A program made the position numbers and the translations under genes. A stretch of 12,875 bases of DNA, taken from positions 1 to 12,875 of the forward strand of contig DAOTWZ010000022.1 of NCBI GenBank assembly GCA_034435615.1, written 5' to 3'. Each line of letters begins with the position of its first letter. Position 1 is the stretch's first letter. Below are positions 6,022 to 12,474 of the stretch, piece after piece. This stretch comes from H17-190 sp034435615. GTDB taxonomy: Bacteria; Chloroflexota; Dehalococcoidia; SM23-28-2; HRBIN24. A model generated the notes under the pieces. The model had not been told where the DNA came from, ran no database searches, and was given only the letters and a program-made list of their open reading frames with translations.

Positions 6022-6968
6022 TCGTAGACCTCCCGGAAGCGGGCCAGCAGCCACTGGCTGGCCACGTTGAACAGCAGGGTGGCCAGGAAGAGGGTCAGCC
6101 CCACGGCGAAGATGGTCTTGTACTCCAGCGTCCCCCGGGGCGTGTCCCCTATGCTCACCTGGGCGATATAGGCCGCCATGGTCTGCATTCCCTCCAGAGG
6201 GTTCCAGGTCAGGTTGGGCTGGCCGCCCGCCGCCAGGTAGGCGATGACCGTCTCCCCCGCCGCCCGGGCGAAGGTGAGGAGGCAGGCGGCCACGATGCCA
6301 GAGAGGGCCGCCGGCACCACCACCTTGGTGGCCACCTCCCAGCGGCTGGAGCCCAGGGCGTAGGCGGCCTCCCGCAGGGAGCCGGGCACCGCCCGCATGG
6401 CGTCATCGGACAGGGAGGAGACCATAGGCACCAGCAGCAGCGCCATGGCCAGGCTGGCGCTCAGGGCGTTGAAGACGGTATCGCTACCGAAGAGGCGCTG
6501 CACCACATCGGGGGCGATGAAGCTGATGGCGAAGTAGCCGTAGACGACGGTGGGTATGCCTGCCAGCAGCTCCAGCACTGGCTTCACCAGAGAGCGCACT
6601 CGGTCCGAGGCATACTCGCTCAGGTAGATGGCCGCGCCCAGCCCCAGGGGCACCGCCACCGCCAGCGCCAGGGCGGCGATGAGGAAGGTGGCCGAGATGA
6701 GGGGAGCTATGCCGAAGTGCTTCTCCACGAAGAGAGGCGTCCAGCGCGTATCGGTCAGGAACTCCCACAGGGAGACCGCCCGGAAGAAGCCCACCGTCTC
6801 CTGCACCAGGACGACGACGATGCCAGCGGTGGTGAAGATGGAAACCACGGCACAACCGAAGAGGAAGGCCAGGATGGGCAGCTCCCGGGCCCGGCGCAGG
6901 AGCCTCCCTCGCCGTCGGCGGAGGAAGGCCCCGCGCCGGGCGCCGGCGAGCGGGGGGCTTGTCGTCAT
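6018..6968 (-). CDS. pstC: Phosphate ABC transporter permease PstC
   Basis: The second membrane subunit of the phosphate channel, 316 residues. A strongly basic cytoplasmic N-terminus (RRGAFLRRRRGRLLRR, 11-26) precedes six hydrophobic segments, the first at about 31-55. The EAA coupling loop is EAAYALGSSRWEVATKVVVP (200-219). LAGIPTVVYGYFA and ARAAGETVIAYLAAG are characteristic of PstC. It starts 6 bases after the pstS stop and ends in a 4-base overlap with pstA (GTGA), so translation of the three genes is tightly linked. Nothing appears damaged. Confidence 0.96.
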   Translation of the reverse strand: MTTSPPLAGARRGAFLRRRRGRLLRRARELPILAFLFGCAVVSIFTTAGIVVVLVQETVGFFRAVSLWEFLTDTRWTPLFVEKHFGIAPLISATFLIAALALAVAVPLGLGAAIYLSEYASDRVRSLVKPVLELLAGIPTVVYGYFAISFIAPDVVQRLFGSDTVFNALSASLAMALLLVPMVSSLSDDAMRAVPGSLREAAYALGSSRWEVATKVVVPAALSGIVAACLLTFARAAGETVIAYLAAGGQPNLTWNPLEGMQTMAAYIAQVSIGDTPRGTLEYKTIFAVGLTLFLATLLFNVASQWLLARFREVYE

Positions 6969-6974
6969 GCCACC

Positions 6975-8009
6975 CTACCCCTCACGGGCCAGCACGTCCT
7001 CGATGCGCAGGCCGGGCTCCACGCCCTGGAAGACGCTGCCCGTCCTCCCCTGCTGGAACCGCTCCATGGCCAGCTCGTAGGCCCGGTCCGGCAGGGCCAC
7101 GTAGCCCACCTCCTCCGCCAGGGCGCCGGCGTTCTCCAGGTAGAACTCCACGAAGGCCCGCACCTCGGGCCGCTGGGCGGCGTCCTGCCGGACATAGATG
7201 AAGAGGGGCCGCGAGAGGGGGCGGTAGGTGCCGTTGTTGACCGTCTCCGGGGAGGGCTCCACGCACTGGCCGTTCCCGGCGTCGATGGCCAGGGCCTTGA
7301 GGCGGTCGCTGTTCTCGGCGTAGTAGGCGAGGCCGAAGTAGCCCAGGGCGTTCTCGTCCCCGGCCACGCCCTGGACCAGCACGTTGTCGTCCTCGCTGGC
7401 GGTGTAGTCGCCCCGGCTGGCATCTTCCTTGCCCACGATTGCCTCGGTGAAGTAGTCGAAGGTGCCGGAGTCGGTGCCAGCGCCGTAGAGGCGGAGGGGG
7501 CGGTCCGGCCACTCGGGGCGCACCTGGTTCCAGCGGGTGATGACGCCCTGGGCCGCCGGCTCCCAGATCCTCTTCAGCTCCTCCACCGTTATGCAGTCTA
7601 CAAAATTGTTCCGGGGATTGACCACCACCGTCAAGGCATCAAAGGCCACAGGCAGCTCTATGAACTGGACGCCCCGCTGCTGGCAGGCCTGCACCTCCGG
7701 CTGCCGGATGGGGCGGGAGGCGTTGGATATATCGGTCTCGCCGTTGCAGAACTTCTGGAAGCCCCCGCCGGTGCCGGAGATCCCCACGGTGACCTGGACG
7801 CCTCCGTGCTCTCGCATGAACTCCTCGCCCACGGCCTGGGTGATGGGGAAGACGGTGCTGGAGCCGTCTATGTTGATGCGGCCCGACAGCCCGTCGGCAC
7901 CGCCACCGGCGCCGCCGCAGGCGGCCGCCAGCAGGGCCAGGGCGGCGGCCAGCCCCCAGGCCCAGGGGGCGGCCCGGCGCTGTCGGTCGTAGCGAGGTGT
8001 GTTCGTCAA
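6975..8009 (-). CDS. pstS: Phosphate-binding lipoprotein PstS
   Basis: The extracytoplasmic receptor that captures phosphate and delivers it to PstCA. The 344 residues begin with a basic stretch, a hydrophobic segment (about 15-30) and the lipobox LAAAC, so C31 should be lipidated. A Gly-rich tether (32-39) follows. Phosphate-binding loops are recognisable: DGSSTV (48-53), SGTGGGF (78-84), ISNASRP (94-100) and GAGTDSGTFDYF (176-187). The start is a TTG at 8009, with GAGGAGGT 5 bases upstream (8015-8022). An ATG slightly further upstream is followed by a stop after two codons, and no in-frame ATG is available. It is the first gene of the transport operon, behind a Pho-box-like promoter. Confidence 0.95.
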   Translation of the reverse strand: MTNTPRYDRQRRAAPWAWGLAAALALLAAACGGAGGGADGLSGRINIDGSSTVFPITQAVGEEFMREHGGVQVTVGISGTGGGFQKFCNGETDISNASRPIRQPEVQACQQRGVQFIELPVAFDALTVVVNPRNNFVDCITVEELKRIWEPAAQGVITRWNQVRPEWPDRPLRLYGAGTDSGTFDYFTEAIVGKEDASRGDYTASEDDNVLVQGVAGDENALGYFGLAYYAENSDRLKALAIDAGNGQCVEPSPETVNNGTYRPLSRPLFIYVRQDAAQRPEVRAFVEFYLENAGALAEEVGYVALPDRAYELAMERFQQGRTGSVFQGVEPGLRIEDVLAREG

Positions 8010-8046
8010 GGTCTACCTCCTCATCGCTCTGTTTTCTCCAAGGCCC

Positions 8047-8089
8047 AGGTTAGGGGACGGCTGTTAAGAGGGTTTTAAGGCCCTTTAAG
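8047..8089 (-). promoter_or_regulatory. Pho-box-like repeats and promoter of the pst operon
   Basis: On the minus strand CTTAAA (8084-8089), CTTAAA (8074-8079) and CTTAAC (8063-8068) repeat at 10 and 11 bp, the spacing used by PhoB/PhoP-type regulators (compare the TTAACA-type repeats of Bacillus PhoP). Ten bases further on, TAACCT (8047-8052) is a weak -10 candidate, placing the repeats over the -35 region as at PhoB-activated promoters. The predicted leader to the pstS TTG is about 30 bases. The most distal repeat overlaps the stop codon (8085-8087) of the upstream phosphatase gene. The regulator is presumably the PhoB-type protein at 10229-10900. Confidence 0.6.
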
Positions 8090-8807
8090 GGGCGGTAAAA
8101 ATTTCGCCGCCTTCGGCGGCCAGGTGGGCGTAGTCGCCCACGGTCTGGACCACCGCTCGTTCCCCGGCCACCCGCACCACGGTGAGGGAGGTGAACTCGG
8201 GGAGGAAGAAGATGTCCCGGCTACGGATGCCCAGCACTCGGCCCAGATAGATGTTGATGACGCCACCGTGGCAGACGACGACGACGCGTCCCCCCGGGTG
8301 GCGGGAGACGATCTCTTGCATGGCCCGCAAGACGCGATGGCGGAAGCGGTGGGAGGGCTCGAACCCGGGGAGCATATCCCAGCGGGGGGTGGCCAGGAGG
8401 CGACGCCCCAGCTCCTCTATGAGGGCCTCCCGGCCCAGGCGCTGGGAGAGGGAGCGCAGGCGGGCCAGGTCCATCTCCACCTCCCGCAGGTCTGGCACCT
8501 CCCGTATCTCCAGGCCGGTGGCCTCTGCCAGGGGCTGGGCTGTCTGGAGGGCCCGCTTGAGGGGAGAGCTGTAGAGGGCGTCCAGACGGAGAGGGGCCAG
8601 CCTGGCGGCCAGCCGGCGCGCCTGCCAGCGGCCCCGTTCGGAGAGGGGAGGGTCGTACACGGTGGCCTGGCGGTCGGCGGGGGTGGGCTCGCCGTGGCGC
8701 ACCAGGATCACCTCGGTGGCGGTGGGGTCGCGCAGACGATAGAGGCGAGTGAAAACGTCGCCCTGGCTGCTTATGGGGGGCTCGGCGGTCTGCTCCTCTG
8801 GCGCCAT
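8085..8807 (-). CDS. Histidine phosphatase family protein (phosphoglycerate mutase-like)
   Basis: A 240-residue member of the branch-1 histidine phosphatase superfamily. The catalytic LVRHGEP has H38 as the phospho-acceptor flanked by R37. R85 (SPLKRALQTA), an acidic residue near E109/E111 (LREVEMD) and the second histidine H180 (VVCHGG) complete the active site. There is no signal peptide, so it should be cytoplasmic. The substrate cannot be read from the sequence: candidates include small phosphate esters, sugar phosphates or nucleotide derivatives. It lies 54 bases after phoR and upstream of the pstS promoter, so it probably belongs to the phoBR transcript. A phosphate-scavenging role is inference. 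A GGGAGG 6 bases before the ATG supports the start. TATAAG at 8827-8832 could give it an extra promoter, but no -35 is visible. Confidence 0.9.
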   Translation of the reverse strand: MAPEEQTAEPPISSQGDVFTRLYRLRDPTATEVILVRHGEPTPADRQATVYDPPLSERGRWQARRLAARLAPLRLDALYSSPLKRALQTAQPLAEATGLEIREVPDLREVEMDLARLRSLSQRLGREALIEELGRRLLATPRWDMLPGFEPSHRFRHRVLRAMQEIVSRHPGGRVVVVCHGGVINIYLGRVLGIRSRDIFFLPEFTSLTVVRVAGERAVVQTVGDYAHLAAEGGEIFTAP

Positions 8808-8861
8808 TCTCTCCCTCCCGGTCTAGCTTATACCACCGCCCCCTCATGGAGGACGGGGGCC

Positions 8862-10172
8862 TCAGGGAGAGGGGCCGGGCGAAGGCCCGGCGGGCAGGAG
8901 GATGGAGAAGGTGGTGCCGTGGCCGGGCCGGCTATCCGCCCAGATGCGGCCGCCGTGGGCCTCTACTATGTGCCTGGCGATGGCCAGCCCCAGGCCGGCG
9001 CCGCCGCTCTGACGGGAGCGGTCCGCCTTGTAGAAGCGCTCGAAGATGCGGGGCAGGTCTTCCCGCTCGATGCCAGGGCCGGTGTCCCGCACCGTTATCA
9101 AGACGCCCTCGGGGCAGGGGGCAACGCTGGCCTCCACCGTCCCCCCGGCGGGCGTGAATTTGATGGCGTTGTCCAGCAGGTTGAGGATGGCCCTCTCCAG
9201 GCGCTCGGCGTCGGCGTTGAGAGAGGGCAGGCCAGGGGCGTCGCGGGCCAGGAGGCGCAGCCCCTTTCGCTCCGCCTGGGGGCGCATCCGCTCCACGGCC
9301 CGCTGGAGGAGCTCGCCGGCGTCTACCGTTCGGCGGGAGAGGGGCAGGACGCCCGCCTCCAGTTGGGAGAGCTCCAGCAGCTCCTCCACCAGGCTGACCA
9401 GGCGGTCTACCTCGCTGGCAGCGCGGGCCAGGAAGTCCTGGGCGACGGCCGGGTCGGCCAGGGCGCCCTCCTGAAGGGTCTCGATGGCGGCCTTGAGGCT
9501 GGCCAGGGGGGTGCGCAGCTCGTGGGAGACGTTGGCCACGAAGTCGCGTCGCACCTGCTCGGTGCGCTTCAGCTCCGTCAGCTCCTGGAGGGCCACCAGG
9601 GTGGCCCAGTCCCCCCGGCTGAGGGGGGTCACCGTCATGCGCAGGTAGCGCCGCTGGGGCCTCTCCAGGGTGGCCGACCGCCGCCGCCCCTCCTGGCGGG
9701 CGGCCCGCAGGGTGGCCAGGGCCCGCTCGTCCGGCAGGGCCCAGGCGAGGGGCCGTCCCAGCAGCTCCTCCCGCGGCCGCTCCAGGACGGTCGCGGCGGC
9801 GGCGTTGGCGAAGCGGACCCTTCCCTCCTCGTCCAGGGCCAGGATGGCGTCCGCGCTGGCCTCCAGGGCGGCGCGGTAGAGCTCGCTCTGGCGACGGGCC
9901 TGCCGCAGGGTCTCCCCGGCCTCAGAGAGGGCATCGACCAGGCTGTCCGGCCCCTGGGGCAGGGGGGCCGTCTCACCGCGGGCCAGCGAGGAGATGGCCC
10001 GGGCCAGCCCCTCCGTCCGCCAGCGGAGGGCGGCGAGGGCGATGAGGAGGGCCGCCGCCAGCCCGGCCACCGCCAGGAGGACGCCCACGGCCCCCACCCC
10101 CTCCAGGAGCACCAGTCCGGTGGCCAGCCCCGCCAGCAAGAGGAGGTAGAGGGCTGCCAGGGGCCACACCAT
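8862..10172 (-). CDS. phoR: PhoR-type sensor histidine kinase
   Basis: The kinase expected to phosphorylate the PhoB-type regulator at 10229-10900 when phosphate is scarce. The 436 residues contain two adjacent TM segments (about 5-22 and 27-49) with almost no external loop, as in E. coli PhoR, then a HAMP-like linker and a PAS domain (about 97-200). HisKA follows with H217 in SHELRTPL, then HATPase_c with N335 (LLDNAIKFTP), DTGPGI (363-368) and GLGLAI (393-398). The missing periplasmic sensor domain fits a kinase that reads phosphate through PstSCAB-PhoU rather than directly. The C-terminus is an odd GPSPGPSP whose codons form a perfect 7-bp hairpin. The regulator gene lies 56 bases upstream. 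PhoR is assigned from architecture plus location. Confidence 0.92.
   Translation of the reverse strand: MVWPLAALYLLLLAGLATGLVLLEGVGAVGVLLAVAGLAAALLIALAALRWRTEGLARAISSLARGETAPLPQGPDSLVDALSEAGETLRQARRQSELYRAALEASADAILALDEEGRVRFANAAAATVLERPREELLGRPLAWALPDERALATLRAARQEGRRRSATLERPQRRYLRMTVTPLSRGDWATLVALQELTELKRTEQVRRDFVANVSHELRTPLASLKAAIETLQEGALADPAVAQDFLARAASEVDRLVSLVEELLELSQLEAGVLPLSRRTVDAGELLQRAVERMRPQAERKGLRLLARDAPGLPSLNADAERLERAILNLLDNAIKFTPAGGTVEASVAPCPEGVLITVRDTGPGIEREDLPRIFERFYKADRSRQSGGAGLGLAIARHIVEAHGGRIWADSRPGHGTTFSILLPAGPSPGPSP
8874..8891 (-). other. Perfect hairpin in the last codons of phoR
   Basis: GCCGGGC and GCCCGGC form a 7-bp GC stem closed by a four-base CTTC loop (minus-strand reading) inside the codons for the terminal Gly-Pro-Ser-Pro repeat, 9 bases before the stop triplet. 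No U tract follows, so it is not a classical intrinsic terminator. It may slow polymerase or protect the phoBR mRNA 3' side, or may only reflect GC richness. Confidence 0.35.
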
Positions 10173-10228
10173 CCGTCACCTCATCCCCGCTCCGGACGCT
10201 GGGCGGGGGACTCTCTCCATGCGCCCCT

Positions 10229-10900
10229 TCAGCCCTCGAAGCGGTAGCCCAGGCCGCGAAGGGTGATGAGGCGGGTAGGCTTGCTGGGCTCGTCCTCGAT
10301 CTTTTCCCGCAGCCAGTGGACGTGGACATCCACGGTGCGGGTGTCCCCCGCGAAGTCGTATCCCCAGACCTGGGCCAGTATCTCCTCCCGGCTGAAGGCG
10401 CGGCCGCGGTGGCGCATCAGAAAGGCCAGGAGGTCCAGCTCTTTGGGCTTGAGGGGGAGCACCTGGCCCTTCCTGGTGGCCTCCCGGCGCCGCAGGTCCA
10501 GGCGCAGGTCGCCGGAGACCAGGACGTCGCCCGGGGCGGCCTCCGCCCGGCGCAGGAGGGCCCGCACCCTGGCCACCAGCTCCCGCATGCTGAACGGCTT
10601 GGTGACGTAGTCGTCGGCGCCCAGCTCCAGCCCCACCACCCGGTCCGCCTCCTCTCCCTTGGCGGTGAGCATCAGGATGGGGACGCTGGACTCCCGACGC
10701 AGGCGTCGGCACACCTCCAGCCCGTCCAGGCCCGGCAGCATGATGTCCAGAACCACCAGGTCCGGCCGTTCGCTGCGGGCGAGGGCCAGGGCGGCCTCGC
10801 CATCGCCGCAGTCCACCACCCGGTAGCCCTCCCGCTCCAGGTTGTAGCGGAGGGCTGCCACCAGGGTGGGCTCGTCGTCCACCACCAGGATCTTCTTCAC
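10229..10900 (-). CDS. phoB: PhoB/PhoP-type response regulator
   Basis: A 223-residue OmpR-family transcription factor for the phosphate response. The receiver domain (about 1-116) has D8/D9, phospho-acceptor D52 (VVLDIMLPGLDG), T79 and K101 (KPFS). The winged-helix domain (about 126-222) contains LKPKELDLLAFLMRH, the recognition region TRTVDVHVHWLREKIE and the final RGLGYRFEG. The start is GTG at 10900 (MKKILVVDDE), the only start consistent with a normal receiver N-terminus. The purines before it (CGGAG, GGAG) are poorly spaced. It heads a minus-strand series phoB-phoR-phosphatase and then the pst operon, which is the main reason for the Pho assignment. A perfect TATAAT (10949-10954) upstream is its likely -10. 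Confidence 0.92.
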   Translation of the reverse strand: MKKILVVDDEPTLVAALRYNLEREGYRVVDCGDGEAALALARSERPDLVVLDIMLPGLDGLEVCRRLRRESSVPILMLTAKGEEADRVVGLELGADDYVTKPFSMRELVARVRALLRRAEAAPGDVLVSGDLRLDLRRREATRKGQVLPLKPKELDLLAFLMRHRGRAFSREEILAQVWGYDFAGDTRTVDVHVHWLREKIEDEPSKPTRLITLRGLGYRFEG

Positions 10901-10948
10901 GCTCCGGCCACGCTCCGTAGTCCGTCCCGGCGGCCTTTCGCCAAGTCA

Positions 10949-10954
10949 ATTATA
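10949..10954 (-). promoter_or_regulatory. Probable -10 element for the phoB gene
   Basis: A perfect TATAAT on the minus strand, 48 bases before the GTG start of the regulator, would give a leader of about 40 bases. No recognisable -35 lies 16-18 bases upstream, so an activator (possibly PhoB itself) may be needed. It is 38 bases from an equally perfect TATAAT pointing the other way. Confidence 0.5.
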
Positions 10955-10992
10955 GGCCAACGGCGCAGCCAGGCCCGGCGAGCCATAGGCCG

Positions 10993-10998
10993 TATAAT
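10993..10998 (+). promoter_or_regulatory. Probable -10 element for the aldehyde dehydrogenase gene
   Basis: A perfect TATAAT on the plus strand, 32 bases before the ATG at 11031. The leader would be roughly 25 bases and include the ribosome site AAGGGAGG (11014-11021). No -35 hexamer is visible 16-18 bases upstream. ATAGGCC occurs just before this -10 (10985-10991) and again 33 bp earlier (10952-10958), exactly three helical turns apart, which may or may not be a binding pair. Confidence 0.5.
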
Positions 10999-11030
10999 GG
11001 AGGAAGGTACCGGAAGGGAGGCGTTCAGGA

Positions 11031-12428
11031 ATGGCCATTCGGTCCGTGAACCCAGCCACCGAAGAGGTCTTGGCCACCTTCGAGGAGCACACGCCGGAGC
11101 AAGTGGAGGAGGCACTGCAGAGGGCGACCACGGCCTTCCGCGACTGGCGAAAGGTCCCCATGGCGGAGCGCTCTCGCCTCATGCACCGGGCGGCCGACTA
11201 CCTGCGACAGCACAAGGAGCGGCTGGCCCGTCTCATAACCCTGGAGATGGGGAAGCCCATCGTGGAGGCGGAGGCAGAGGTGCTCAAGTGCGCCTGGAAC
11301 TGCGACTACTTCGCCGACACGGCGGAGCGCTTCCTCACGCCCGAGGAGATCGAGAGCAACGCCAGCCGCAGCTACGTCCAGTTCGTCCCGCTGGGGCCAG
11401 TGCTGGCCATCATGCCCTGGAACTTCCCCCTCTGGCAGGTCTTCCGCTTCGCCGCGCCCGCCCTGATGGCGGGCAACACGGCCCTGCTGAAGCACGCCTC
11501 CAACGTCCCCCAGTGCGCCCTGGCCATAGAGGAGGTCTTCCGGGAGGCCGGCTTCCCCCCGGGCGTCTTCCAGACCCTCCTCATCTCCCCCGCCCTGGTG
11601 GAGGGGATCATAGCCGATGACCGGGTGCGGGCGGTGACCCTCACGGGGAGCGACGTCACCGGCTCCCGGGTGGCGGAGGCCAGCGGCCGTCACCTGAAGA
11701 AGACGGTCCTGGAGCTGGGCGGCTCCGACCCCTTCATCGTCCTGGAGGACGCCGACCTGGAGGAGGCGGCCCGAGTAGGAGCGCGGGCCCGCAACCAGAA
11801 CACGGGCCAGAGCTGCATCGCCGCCAAGCGCTTCATCGTCGTAGAGGAGGTGGCGGAGCGCTTCCAGGAGCTCTTCGTGCAGGCGGTGGCCAGCCTCAAG
11901 GTAGGCGACCCCCTGGACCGCCAGACCGACGTGGGCCCCCTGGCCCGCGGCGACCTGCGGGACGAGCTGGATCTCCAGGTGCGGCGCTCCCTGGACATGG
12001 GCGCCCGCCTCCTCCTGGGGGGCCACCGCCTGGAGGGACGAGGCTACTTCTACGCCCCCACCGTCCTGGCCGACGTCACCCCCGAGATGCCGGCCTTCCG
12101 GGAGGAGACCTTCGGCCCCGTGGCAGCCCTGGTGCGGGCCCGCAACGCCGAGGAGGCCATTGAGCTGGCCAACCGCTCCCACTACGGCCTGGGGGCCAGC
12201 CTGTGGACGCGGGACGTGGAGCGGGGCCAGCGCCTGGCCGGGGAGATAGAGGCCGGAAACGTCTTCATCAACGGCATGGTGGCCTCAGATCCCAGGCTCC
12301 CCTTCGGCGGGGTCAAGCGCAGCGGCTACGGCCGGGAGCTCTCCCAGTTCGGCATACGGGAGTTCGTCAACGTCCAGACCGTCTGGGTGGGGCCGGCCCG
12401 CGGGCCGCAGCTACCGCCGGCGGAGTAG
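11031..12428 (+). CDS. gabD: Succinate-semialdehyde dehydrogenase (GabD1-type aldehyde dehydrogenase)
   Basis: Oxidises succinic semialdehyde to succinate with NAD(P)+ in the cytoplasm. The 465 residues have the full aldehyde dehydrogenase layout: PWNFP with the oxyanion N131, cofactor-binding K154 (LLKHASNVP), LTGS (204-207), general base E228 (LELGG) and nucleophile C262 (NTGQSC). The C-terminal block with GMVASDPRLPFGGVKRSG and GRELSQFGIREFVN is the hallmark I associate with the GabD1/SSADH1 group rather than general aldehyde dehydrogenases. Start: ATG with AAGGGAGG 9 bases upstream. A ThDP-dependent enzyme gene follows 46 bases later on the same strand, probably in the same operon. That pairing suggests the semialdehyde comes from 2-oxoglutarate rather than from GABA, and no GABA transaminase is visible here. 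Substrate specificity rests on similarity only. Confidence 0.88.
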   Translation: MAIRSVNPATEEVLATFEEHTPEQVEEALQRATTAFRDWRKVPMAERSRLMHRAADYLRQHKERLARLITLEMGKPIVEAEAEVLKCAWNCDYFADTAERFLTPEEIESNASRSYVQFVPLGPVLAIMPWNFPLWQVFRFAAPALMAGNTALLKHASNVPQCALAIEEVFREAGFPPGVFQTLLISPALVEGIIADDRVRAVTLTGSDVTGSRVAEASGRHLKKTVLELGGSDPFIVLEDADLEEAARVGARARNQNTGQSCIAAKRFIVVEEVAERFQELFVQAVASLKVGDPLDRQTDVGPLARGDLRDELDLQVRRSLDMGARLLLGGHRLEGRGYFYAPTVLADVTPEMPAFREETFGPVAALVRARNAEEAIELANRSHYGLGASLWTRDVERGQRLAGEIEAGNVFINGMVASDPRLPFGGVKRSGYGRELSQFGIREFVNVQTVWVGPARGPQLPPAE

Positions 12429-12474
12429 GGCGGGGCCGCCCCTGGCTGCGGAGAGGCCAGAGGAAGGGGGTAAG

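Noticed and set aside
6022..6054. ATG start for PstA at 6054
   Set aside because: It would overlap pstC by 37 bases and add a non-conserved stretch. The GTG at 6021 forms a GTGA junction with the pstC stop and has GGGAGGT at good spacing.
6717..8078. A 453-codon open frame on the plus strand
   Set aside because: Antisense to pstC and pstS with no recognisable domain and a composition typical of an antisense shadow of GC-rich coding DNA.
8827..8832. TATAAG as a dedicated promoter for the histidine phosphatase
   Set aside because: The hexamer is good, but no -35 or other element supports it, and the gene can be read from phoBR. Kept only as a remark in that gene's entry.
8124..10247. A 707-codon open frame on the plus strand
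   Set aside because: It lies antisense to phoR and the histidine phosphatase, both of which have clear domains and ribosome sites. Its translation is a low-complexity Gly/Gln/Ala/His mix typical of GC-rich shadow frames.
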